Source of the DNA: Darksidea phi
Taxonomy: Eukaryota > Ascomycota > Dothideomycetes > Pleosporales > Lentitheciaceae
Direction of reading: 5' to 3'
Assembly (NCBI GenBank): GCA_030770425.1
Contig: JASJFT010000080.1
Coordinates: 1 to 64,000 of the forward strand
DNA: 64,000 bases
Numbering within the stretch: the stretch's first letter is position 1; each line of letters starts with the position of its first letter. The position numbers and the translations under genes were made by a program. Below are positions 44,889 to 54,978 of this stretch, one piece after another. Under the pieces are notes generated by a model that saw only the letters and a list, made by a program, of their open reading frames with translations, did no database searches and was not told where the DNA came from.

Positions 44889-47800
44889 ATGGCGTCCGGA
44901 TCCGGAGGAGGCAGCATCTTCAGTCGGAATAGCTCTTCGGGCAATGTCCCGACTATGCGAGGTATATACAATCGAGGGGGACACTGCAAATGGAAGCTTA
45001 CAGTTGGGGCGCAGGTTTGGTGTCCTTCATTGCCGATCTAAGAAATGCTCGCGCTCGAGAACTAGAAGAGAAGAGGATAAACAAGGAATTGGCGAATATA
45101 CGGTATGTTTTCATAAGCTGCGCTTGGATATGGTATACTGACTGGTCTGTGCAGGCAAAAGTTTAGAGGTAGTTGCTTATCTACTCGTGTAGCTTCATAT
45201 CTGACTTATCCCTCTAGATGGCGGTCTCAACGGCTATCAGAAAAAGAAATACGTTTGCAAGGTAGCTCAGCCCTATCACCTTTTATCCTCAATTAAGCTG
45301 ACCGGCAAAGCTCCTATACATATATATTCTCGGCTGGAATGTCGACTTCGGACATCTCGAAGCGGTCAACCTCATCTCAAACGCTAAATACTCGGAGAAA
45401 CAGATCGGATATCTTGCCGTTACCCTATTCTTGCACGAAGAGCACGAACTGTTACATCTCGTTGTCAATAGTATCAGGAAGGACCTGCTGGACCATAATG
45501 AGCTGAACAATTGCTTAGCGTTGCATGCGATTGCGAATGTCGGCGGCAAAGAGATGGGAGAAGCGCTTAGCGGGGAGGTACATCGACTACTGATATCTCC
45601 GTCAGTCTACCGAGCCTTGAACCCTGAAGTAAACTCTAACCGTAAGCAGAGCTTCGAAAGCATTCGTCAAGAAGAAGGCAGCGCTTACCCTCCTGCGATT
45701 ATACCGAAAATTCCCAAACATCATACAGAACGAGTGGGCGGAGCGGATAATATCCCTAATGGACGACCCAGATATGGGTGTGGCACTCTCCGTAACCTCA
45801 CTGGTCACAGCCTTGGTTCAAGACAACCTGGAACAGTTCAAGGGAAGCTACGTGAAGGCTGCGAACAGATTGAAAAGGATTGTCGTCGATAGCGAGTGCG
45901 CGGAAGGCTACTTTTACTACAAGGTGCCATGTCCATGGATACAGGTCAAGCTGCTGAAGCTGCTGCAGTATTACCCGCCTCCTGGTACGTTGACCTTGAG
46001 ATTGCGCGCAGTTTGATTGCTGACTAGTACACAGAGGACTCACATGTCCGCAAACTTATCCGCGAAGCTTTGCAAAAGATCATGGACTCTGCCCTTGAGA
46101 TGCCCAAGAACGTGCAACAGAACAACGCCCAAAATGCCGTTCTCTTCGAGGCAATCAACCTGGTTATTCACCTGGACACAGAACAAGATCTCATGGTACA
46201 AATCTCAACACGGTTAGGAAAGTTCATCGCATCACGAGAGACGAACGTTCGATATCTCGGGCTCGAGGCGATGACACATTTGGCAGCTCGAGCAGAAACC
46301 CTTGATCCCATCAAGAAGCACCAGTCGATAATCATCGGGTCACTGCGAGACCGAGATATTAGCGTGCGAAGACAAGGGTTGGATCTGCTTTACAGCATGT
46401 GCGATCAGACGAACGCACAAGCCATCGTCCAAGAGCTACTAAGATATCTTCAGTCAGCCGACTATGCAATAAGAGAAGAGATGGTACTCAAAATTGCGAT
46501 TCTGACCGAAAAGTACGCGACCGATGTACAGTGGTACGTTGACATTTCGCTACGGTTGATCGCTATGGCCGGTGATCATGTTAGCGACGAGGTGTGGCAA
46601 CGAGTCATCCAGATTGTAACAAATAACGAGGAGCTACAAGTATATGCCGCCCAAAATATATTGACATACGTCAAATCAGACTGCCACGAGACGCTTGTCA
46701 AGATTGGAGGATATCTGCTAGGAGAGTTCGGTCACTTAATCGCCGATACCAAGGGTTGCAGTCCGATCGAGCAGTTCATGGCTCTTAACGGAAAGTTGCG
46801 AGGCTGTCCGTCGAGTACAAGAGCGATCATTCTGTCATCGTTCGTCAAGTTTGTGAACTTATTTCCCGAGATCAAGCCGCAACTCTTGCAGACCTTTCGA
46901 AACTACAGCCATTCGCTTGATTCGGAGCTGCAACAACGAGCATGCGAATACCTCGCTCTTGCGACTATGCCAACGGACGACCTACTACGAACCGTATGTG
47001 ATGAGATGCCACCTTTTCCCGAGCGGACATCAGCTTTGCTATCTCGACTGCACCAGAAGCATGCCACGACAAGCGACAAGCGCACGTGGGTAATTGGGGG
47101 CAAGGACGCAAACACGGACCCGAAGGAGTTCAACCTAGTGAATCAACCCACTGGGCTGAAACGGAGCTTCACGAATGCTACGCCGAGGGACAATGCTACT
47201 AGTAACGGAAACGGTGCCAATGGCGTTAATGCTGTCGCACATGACCTCGCCGGTCTTGATTTCAACATCGATACCAACAAGGTTCTCAAGGCGCCGAACC
47301 TCGCAAGTGCCGCTCACCTGAGTCCGGACTGGGACATTGGGTATCACCGCCTCCTGCTCCGCCCAGAAGGTGTGTTATACGAGGATGCACAGATCCAGAT
47401 TGGCCTACGGACAGAATATCGCGGGCAGCTTGGCTGCCTCATCTTCTACTTTACCAATAGATCTGCGTTCTCGATGGATTCCTTCACTACAACGCTCGAC
47501 AACAGATCATCAGAGAGCCTGAAAACAGACATCAAGGGTTTACCCGACACGTCCATCCCACCTGAAGGTCAGACTCAACAAACCATCATGTTCGAAGCCA
47601 AGAATGTGTTCGCTGAGCCACCGACTTTCCGTGTCTCCTACCTCGCAGGAGCTCTCCAAGCTTTAACACTGCAATTGCCTGTATACCTTCACAAGTACAT
47701 GGACGCCGCTGAACTAAGCGCCGACGATTTCTTCAAGAGGTGGAAGCAAATCGGTGGTGCGCCTCGCGAAGCTCAACGCATCTTCGGCCTCGTCAACAAA

Positions 47801-48126
47801 AACCGCACAATGGATATCGATTTCGTGAAGAGGGTGGTGAGAGGTTTTAGATGGGGGTTACTGGATGGTTTAGATCCAAATTCGAAGAATATCGTGGGTG
47901 CGACGGTGCTGCACACGACAGAGGGTAAGTTTGGGTGTCTATTGAGACTAGAGCCGAACTTCGACACCCGGGTAAGTCTCGACTGATGTGTGCAAGAGAT
48001 GAGGTGGAATGCTAATGTGTGTAGATGTACCGCATCACCATTCGGGCAACAGACGAGGCTGTTCCACCTATCCTCATCAAAGCAATGGAGGAGCGGCTTT
48101 CGCAAGGTATCGAGGGCGTCAACTAA
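44889..48126 (+). CDS. AP-2 adaptor complex subunit alpha
   Basis: Predicted 960 residues in eight exons: join(44889..44961, 45015..45102, 45155..45168, 45218..45261, 45311..45600, 45650..45984, 46035..47971, 48025..48126). Exon 3 is only 14 nt (QKF core). Splicing gives GLVSFIADLRNARARELEEK, then NKELANIRQKFRDGGLNGYQ and KKKYVCKLLYIYILGWNVDF, the start of the adaptin N-terminal trunk. EAVNLISNAKYSEKQIGYLA and the helical solenoid follow to about 620. After a Gly/Asn-rich hinge, the appendage begins near 730 (VLYEDAQIQIGLRTEYRGQL) and ends with FKRWKQIGGAPREAQRIFGL and the C-terminal MYRITIRATDEAVPPILIK. AP-2 links clathrin, cargo and phosphoinositides at the plasma membrane during endocytosis; in filamentous fungi it has a role in polar growth. 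Confidence 0.95.
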
Positions 48127-48838
48127 GCCGCCCATCTCATAGCACCTACTATTCTTAGCCACACCGTACACTTGGAAGAAGGTTTTCATGTAACCATGTA
48201 GGGAAGAGACGTTCCAGCGTTGTTGATAAAGTAATGTTTTCTGGCCGGCTCGTGGATATGTTTGTGTTTTAGCTTGCATTTTGTGGAGCGGCAGCGCATG
48301 CGCGTATGCAAAAGTCTATTGATGGGAGAGGGGAGAGAGGAACATACCCAGAGAGTAGACGATTGAGCGCATTCTCCTTGGTGGGAAATACATAAATCTT
48401 ATCCATGTGAGATGGTTCGGTCTGAAGGCCTCCCATGTGATCCGGCGTTCGGGGACGTGCTTCGAGCAGTGAGTCAACACCTCGTCGCTTCAGGGTTTCT
48501 GCCCCGCTACACTTCTTTCAGTCCATACTGGCCAACTGTCGAGAAGGTACCCTCCGCCCAGTCGTTTGAGAAGGGCGGAGTTGTCCCACTACTGGTAGCC
48601 TTCGGCTGTGGCTTTCACTCAGCCACAGCTAGAGTGCTACTAGTCATATCGTACTCGGGAGGACGCCCATAGCCACGCTTGCTCCTGCTATAAGACCATG
48701 TGGTACACCCATTGCGATTGCTCTGCGTGCAACTCCCTCTTCAAATAATCGGAGTAACTGTATGCTCAAAGTATCACTAGCAAGGCCAAGGGCGCAAACG
48801 TATCCGACCAGGGTTCAGCTCGTGAATTAGTAGCGCAA
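48127..48838. other. Intergenic region with strong hairpins
   Basis: No coding region is recognised. Two adjacent inverted repeats at 48552-48644 stand out and are listed separately. The right end contains the presumed promoter of the NADAR gene. Confidence 0.5.
48552..48644. repeat. Two tandem inverted repeats (hairpins)
   Basis: Hairpin 1: CTCCGCCC (48552-48559) pairs perfectly with GGGCGGAG (48573-48580), loop 13 nt. Hairpin 2 has an inner stem GCTGTGGCT (48605-48613) with AGCCACAGC (48621-48629), loop 7 nt, and an outer stem ACTGGTAGC (48591-48599) with GCTACTAGT (48636-48644), one mismatch. Interior loops are 5 and 6 nt. The density of pairing over 93 bases suggests a folded transcript or a small palindromic element. 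Confidence 0.7.
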
Positions 48839-49649
48839 ATGCCACCAAAACTTCCATCAGCGGGTCGGATCACGAAGTCTACGGCACGAAAGAGTACAAA
48901 AGGTTCTTCGTTTCCTAGTCTGCGCAGCTCTACAGCCACTCCCTCAAAGGCCGTCTCAACCCGTTCCTCGAAGAAGAACATAACACCTGCAGCGACTACA
49001 GCGGCTGCAGCAATGCCAGTCACACCTATGCCGTCCAGCTCAGCGACCAACCCGCAACCAACGCCCTCCCAGCCAGTCTACTTCTGGAAACCTGATCAGG
49101 GAAATGGGTATCTGGGGCAATGGTATTGGACACCGTTCGAAGTGGAAGGTGAGGAATACAAGACAGCAGAGATGTGGATGATGGTTCAAAAAGCACGGCT
49201 TTTCAGCGACGAGGCAGTCGCGAAGAAGATGCTGGCTACTACGGATCCGAAGCGGCATAGAGCGTTGGGAAGGGAGGTTAAAGCATTTGAGCAGAAGACT
49301 TGGGATTTGCGTAAGCCATCCCTCTCTATTCTCCTTGCTAGCCCTTCCGCTTCGAAGCTAATGCAGCGAGCGATGGACAGACAAACTGCGTATCGTGACC
49401 GAGGGCAATATGCACAAGTTTACTCTCTCCGAGGATGCGGATAACCTCCGTGCTCAGCTTCTAGCTACTGGTGAGCGAGAACTGGTTGAGGCGAGCCCGA
49501 GGGATCGCATTTGGGGCGTAGGGTTTGCGGAGAAGAATGCGGGGGCTAATCGGCATCGGTGGGGGCAGAATTTGCTGGGCAAGGCATTGATGGATGTTAG
49601 GGGGAGGTTGAGGGAAGGGGAGGCTGCCCAGAAGAAGCAGGCAGAATGA
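48839..49649 (+). CDS. NADAR domain protein (YbiA/DUF1768 family)
   Basis: Predicted 246 residues, join(48839..49310, 49381..49649); the 70-nt intron (GTAAGC...GATGGACAG) joins KTWDL to HKLRIVTEGN. Residues 1-80 are a Ser/Thr/Ala/Lys-rich disordered tail with KSTARKSTKG, possibly DNA- or RNA-binding or a targeting region. The NADAR domain follows from about 82: VYFWKPDQGNGYLGQWYWTP, EYKTAEMWMMVQKARLFSDE, then HKFTLSEDADNLRAQLLATG, ELVEASPRDRIWGVGF and RHRWGQNLLGKALMDVR. The E-A-S-P-x-D and W-G-x-N-x-L-G motifs are the family hallmarks. Bacterial YbiA removes riboflavin intermediates or acts on N-glycosidic bonds; several members process ADP-ribose derivatives. The eukaryotic role is not established. 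Confidence 0.9.
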
Positions 49650-49830
49650 GATAGTATTCTGAAATTTGTTCAAAGGGCATGAGTATTGCTCACATTGTAT
49701 AAGATAGCACTTCTTTACCAGGCGATGGAAGGGAGACTGTTTTCTTTATCATTACGTATTCATTATTAGTTCGGTGGCTTCAAGGATGAGCAAAATAACT
49801 CGACAGAATAATAGAATGATAAAAGGAACA

Positions 49831-50910
49831 TCACAGAATGACACATCCTGCCGAACCACATCCTAGACGTTTTTTCGGGGCGAAAGACCTGTTGTCGTCG
49901 ACCCAAGGCCAGAGCAATAAATCTGGATGATCATCAGCTAGTCTAGCGGGCACGATCTCTTCAGCCTCGCCTACAGCCGCTTCCGTAACGTCACAGAGGT
50001 TGTCGTGTCGTAGTATTCGTCGAATGACTCTTTTGTCTCTATAAACGGCATTTTCGGTCCACGAGCGCATCTCAGGACTCATGCGGCGCTTGTTCTTCGC
50101 AACCCACGGTGCAAGTCGCTTTCGTCGGGCGCGAAGATGATGATTGCGGTCTAGAGGGCCAATGGGCGAGCGGCCAAGGTGAGAGCGGTCATCGCAGGCA
50201 GCCAGTTCCACATCGTGGACAGGCTTTTTACCTTGGGAGTTGCAGGCTCGGACGGCAAAGTCCTGTTCCCGGAAGAACATGGCGTAGGTCTCGCGCCAGG
50301 CAAAGGAGATTTCGCGCTGCTTGCAATCGATCTCGAGGTCTACAAGCTCAGTATCGTTGATGGCGTTGAAGATCCTGAGATAGTAGGGTGGGTGGTCACC
50401 GCGCCCGATGCTGACGGCATAACGGAGATGCGAGAGGTATGACTTCTTCTCGTCTCCGGAGAGCGAGTTTCTCCAATGCGTATGCATTTCCTCCCACAGA
50501 GGGAAATTGTCCGACGGCTTGCTCTTGTTCAAGACCTTCGGTGTCGGCTTCCGCGTCTCCTCGCAGTATCGCTCGATGAACGGCACCCATCCGCGCACAG
50601 AACCTTTGTGATGACGTTCATCGAGATCTCGGTATGCCCGCTGCTGGAAGAAGACTCTAGCGCCGTCGTCAGAGAAGCGATCGAAGACCATGGGGACGTG
50701 GATGTCGTAGGCCAGGGGGCCTTTTCGCGTGTGGAAATCACTGTAGAGCAGGTCAATAAGCCAATTTTGAGAAAGGCCATGGCGCAGATAACCGTCGACG
50801 CAGTCTCGGAAAAAATGTGATATGCTGCGGCAGGTTGACCATAGGAAGGCTCGATCGTCAAGCTCGTCGAACACAAGCAGCCAGATGTCAACGGGCATAC
50901 GCGGTGCCAT
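49831..50910 (-). CDS. F-box-like protein with C-terminal CaaX motif
   Basis: Single exon of 359 residues from the ATG at 50908-50910 (the frame extends to a TTG further upstream; a second ATG at 50897 gives MPVDIW). The N-terminus PVDIWLLVFDELDDRAFLWS and CRSISHFFRDCVDGYL resembles an F-box-like motif as found in many fungal proteins with 'vdiwllil' openings. The remainder is charged, with no named domain; a basic region HHLRARRKRLAPWVAKNKRR lies near 280. The protein ends GCGSAGCVIL: a Cys-aliphatic-aliphatic-Leu CaaX box, with two more cysteines just upstream. It is convergent with the NADAR gene (182 bp apart) and divergent from the transcription factor. No substrate is predicted. Confidence 0.72.
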   Translation of the reverse strand: MAPRMPVDIWLLVFDELDDRAFLWSTCRSISHFFRDCVDGYLRHGLSQNWLIDLLYSDFHTRKGPLAYDIHVPMVFDRFSDDGARVFFQQRAYRDLDERHHKGSVRGWVPFIERYCEETRKPTPKVLNKSKPSDNFPLWEEMHTHWRNSLSGDEKKSYLSHLRYAVSIGRGDHPPYYLRIFNAINDTELVDLEIDCKQREISFAWRETYAMFFREQDFAVRACNSQGKKPVHDVELAACDDRSHLGRSPIGPLDRNHHLRARRKRLAPWVAKNKRRMSPEMRSWTENAVYRDKRVIRRILRHDNLCDVTEAAVGEAEEIVPARLADDHPDLLLWPWVDDNRSFAPKKRLGCGSAGCVIL

Positions 50911-51423
50911 GGCGCCGTTAAAGGCTGACAGGCTACGCAATCAGCCCGGAGATGGATATATTGTCGTCAACACTGTCTGTCTCCGCCCGGTGGAGCAGCT
51001 GGTGCATTACTCTGCTTGCGGGTTGCGCGGCCTGATTGCGTGTGCGATGCAATACTTCATAGAGGTACATCCATCAGACGAGGCAGATCGATATATTGTC
51101 GTCCATACATGGTAGCATGTCGATAACTGAGCTGCAAGAAGCAAGGCTGTGCCGGCGGAGGAGCTGATGTTAATATACGGTATGCAGCCCAGACCGCAGA
51201 CGCAAAGGCTCGGCCAATCGAATCATGGTTGTGCGGGGAACGGAGGAACGTCGAGAAAGTGCGGAGGCGGGACGAGAATCACGTGTCGCCATCGCTGGCT
51301 GTAGCTCTCGAGTCCTGCGTCCGACCTCATATCGCGACAGCTTCCCAGATCTGCGAATGCGCCGCGAAAGCCTTGATAGGTAGCCTCGCCTCCCAGCAGA
51401 CGCTGTCGCGCCGATTCGACGCC
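50911..51423. promoter_or_regulatory. Bidirectional promoter region (F-box-like / Zn-cluster factor)
   Basis: The 513 bp between divergent start codons. The 13-mer ATATATTGTCGTC occurs twice, near 50956-50968 and 51091-51103, in similar surroundings (GAT-GATATATTGTCGTC). It could be a shared regulator site or a short duplication. Confidence 0.45.
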
Positions 51424-53741
51424 ATGTCGACCATGATCACGTTTGCCGCCAACAACGAGTTCTTCAGGAAGCGGAAGCGTGCGTGAACCCGATTGCTTCA
51501 TTATAGGTACCAGGCCGTACTAACAACGCCCACAGGCGTGCATCGCGCATGCGAATCGTGCAAGAAACGACGGGTGAGCCCGCCCTATGCGTCGCAGCTA
51601 GAAAGTGGCGGTTCTCTAACCGTCCAGTAGAAGCGCTGCAGCCATACCTTCGATGAAGACACGGATGCCGGAAGCTCTACCAAAAACGGACAACCCGCGC
51701 ATCATCCTACTTCTGACCATCAGGCTTATGCTTCTCACAGCCATCAAGATCATGATCCCCGGAATCCGAGAGGTGACGCCCATGGGCTTCCCCACGCAAA
51801 CATGGCGTCCTACAGCCCGACCGAGGACCAACGCGCCTCAACGCCCCCAAATTTCCTGGGCTACCTCAACCCAGAGGCTGTTCTTAGAGAACATGTCCAT
51901 TCTGAACGAGGAGGGAAGCCGGCTCAATCACCCATTATTCCTTCCATAGGCCAGTGGATTGAGGGCGAGAACCGGAGACCATCGGCCAGCCAGCCTGGAT
52001 CAACAACATCACGACTAGACGAGACGGGCCCTACATCTAACCAGGAGATGAAAGTGCAGAGAGCGCTTCATCTGTACCTAGATGCTGTAGGCGTCGCCAT
52101 TCTGCCTCCACGTAAAAGCCAAGATGCCCTCGTCGACCTGTACTTCGCCTACGTGCACCCGCTGCTACCGCTCGTCGACAAGAACTTGTTCTCGGAGCAG
52201 TATATCCAAGGCACAGAACCACGTTTGCTAGTACAAGCCATGTGTGTCGTGGCCTCCAAGCACGCCGACGCTGCGTCATTTCTATGTCTGGGTGATGACC
52301 CCCGCGTGATGGGTCCCCGAGAATTCTCGCATCGGCTCTACAATGCTGTAATTGCAGGCATAGAAGCCAAGCTAGAGAAGAATCGGGTTGTACTTATCCA
52401 AGTACTGGCCTTGATCTCACTACATTGCGAAGGACCCGACGGCGCGGAACAGGCATCGATGCATCTTGCACAAGCCATTCATCATGCTCACACATTCGGG
52501 CTTCAATTTGGTCACCAGTGGAAGAACCAAAAGTCGGAGGATCAAGAGAATTTGGAAGACTTGTTCTGGTGCTTGTGGAGTCTAGACAAGATCAATGCAT
52601 GCATGAATGGCAGACCACTCATAATGCACGATCGCGACAATAGCCTGACTCGGCTGCCAACAGACCCAGAGAAGAGGTCAAGTCCCTTCGGAGTGTGGCT
52701 CCAAATATCGGAGATGCTTGACAAGGTCATCGACTATTACAGGCCGGGTCGCTCAGCTGAAGAAACTGGCTGGGAAGGTGATGACTTCCTTGGATTTGAG
52801 GAAATGGTGGGCGACGGAGAGGACAAATTGGACGGTCCCATTATGAGTGAGTACAGTTCAGTCTGTATAAACTTCAGGAAGCTAACACAACGCCAGGTCT
52901 TCTATCGCTCTTCCACCACACCATGTGTATGGCATCGCATAAATCGCTCTCCATCAACGCCCCAGTCAAGTCTACTCCCTCGTATGTGCGTCAGAGCTTA
53001 TCGGCAACACGAGTAATCCATCTACTCAATGCTGAAGCACCTGAACGCCTACCGCCGCTGCCCCTCGTCCCCTATGCTCTCTCTGTCGCATTAAGTGTTG
53101 TGTACCGGCACTTCCGATCCCGCCGATTGAAGGTCCACATCAATCGAGCAACCGAAGAGCTGAAGCAATGCGTCGTTCTGCTCAACAGATTGCGGCCAGC
53201 ATGGTGGTCGGCCGGTACGATGGCCGATCTAGGAACAGCCGTGGTCAACAACGCAGACCGCAACACCCGCACGGCCAACACTCCCGCTACAATCGCTGAC
53301 CTACCACCTCACTCAAATGCTAAACTCGAGCCCAATACTCATTCTCAACCTCTACAGTCACAACTCTCTAGCTCTTCGAATTGGCAGACCGTTGATAATA
53401 CAACCCCCATTGATCCCCGTCTCCAACAGGTCCCAACGCCAACTATGCCGAATTTGCTCAACCCAATCCCCACTGCACCCACGCCCGGCCAACACCCGAC
53501 CAGCAGTGAGCGCGCAGATCGATCTTCCCAACACCCACAACTCCAAAGAGCTCTCCCCTCGGCAGCACTGGCGCATGCTGGCTTTGATTTTCCAGAGGGA
53601 AGCCCTGACTGGCTGAATTTCGACACAGCTTTTGAAAACTTCGAAAGTTTGCTGGGAAGCAGTGGGGCAGACTTGAGTAATGAGCTTTTCAGACCGTTGA
53701 ACTACGAGAATTTGGATGGTTTTTTGGAGCCGGCTAATTGA
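51424..53741 (+). CDS. Zn-cluster fungal transcription factor (CTF1-beta/RfeD-like)
   Basis: Predicted 717 residues, join(51424..51478, 51536..51573, 51631..52846, 52897..53741), introns 57, 57 and 50 nt. A 38-nt exon joins RKRK to RVHRACESCKKRR, then KRCSHTF. The first half of a Zn2Cys6 cluster, CESCKKRRKRC, is intact at about 24-34, preceded by the basic RKRKR. No cysteines follow in the position of the second half. The fungal-specific regulator domain spans about 200-480: RALHLYLDAVGVAILPPRK, LYFAYVHPLLPLVDKNLFSE, LIQVLALISLHCEGPDGAEQ, EDLFWCLWSLDKINACMNGR. The C-terminal tail is Pro/Ser/Gln-rich with an acidic/aromatic end (SPDWLNFDTAFENFESLL), a likely activation region. Related factors regulate cutinase, fatty acid or amide use; the target set here is unknown. 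Confidence 0.85.
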
Positions 53742-54711
53742 GGGGGATGGATGCGTGATTAGGATCGTGGATACCGTAATGGCTCGAGTTGTTGCGAGCG
53801 GAGAACAGGTAGCTTCATGCAGTCTCTTCTACACTTCCTTTCTTTCTACCATGTAGCATTTCGTCATATGAACATATATAGGCATGGCAAAAACGGGGCC
53901 AATTCTTAGTAGGATCGAAAAAGCGGGTATGGGGTACAACCGGGCGTCCTTTTCTCCTCTATATTATTTATCGTCTCAGGTATAGCATGTAATATAGGCA
54001 ACGAAGTGCTATAATGCCAGATAATTATATAACTAAAAACATATATTATATAACAATAGGCATTAAAAACGTTTAAAATTACTGTTCTACAATAAAAAAG
54101 TATAAAAAATTCTTAATATGTTGTATGCATCGAAGTATGACTTGATACTCAGACATCGCAGAACACCGAGAATGATGGTAGCACGCAAACGTCAGACGAT
54201 ATTTCGGAGTTTAGCTGCTTTTCATGCCCGGGCGTAGAAGAGGTAGTGAGTTTTGGATGAGCTAGAAAAGGTAGAAGTAAGAATCCAAAGCGAGGGCTGG
54301 GTGCTGCTAGCCACAAAGAAATTAGCTGGTGTAGCAGGTAAGGGAAGTACAAAGAGGTGAACTAAGCGTTGGAAGTAACTACCAATCCTACAGCGATATG
54401 AGAGGGGCAGCAGTGTCTCATAAGAGATTAGTGGTGGTGTACACACGTATGGAAATGGATCGAACTTAACATGGCACTGGACTTGCAGTACCCGTACAAA
54501 AGTCTAGATATACTTTAATAAGTGCAAGTAGCGAACGTATCGAAAGTTTCTGCAGACCTTGGCTCTATTACTGCATAATTTCAAACAAAGGGGGAAGGGG
54601 ATAACAAGGGGTTGGAAGGACATGACTAGGTGTTTAGACAGACAATACTTGATAATAGCGCACATTTGCATACCCGGCATTAGAGAGTAGTGATAGAGAT
54701 TGGGGTATTAA

Positions 54712-54749
<38 letters not shown>

Positions 54750-54942
54750 TGGTGGCCCGGGGGACTTTAAACATACTAACACCCAAAAAACAAAACAACA
54801 ACCGGGTGGCGACGGGGGGGCCAGGAGGGCGGGGGGGGGTGGTNNNNNNNNNNTTTCTTGGGGTTTTTACACAAAAAAATTTATAAATCCGCAAATTTTC
54901 ATACCCGGGATTTTTGTTTTTTTTTTTTTTTTTGGTTTTTTA

Positions 54943-54976
<34 letters not shown>

Positions 54977-54978
54977 AA
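54712..54978. repeat. Poly(T)/poly(A) junctions and low-quality sequence
   Basis: T(14)A(24) at 54712-54749 and T(14)A(22) at 54943-54978 flank homopolymer-rich sequence and an N run. The string CATACCCGG with similar neighbours appears at about 54669 and 54899, so part of the segment seems to be an error-laden second copy of its left flank. Most likely an assembly artefact. Confidence 0.75.
54844..54853. other. Assembly gap (10 N)
   Basis: A run of ten undetermined bases between G-rich and T-rich homopolymer sequence. Confidence 0.99.
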
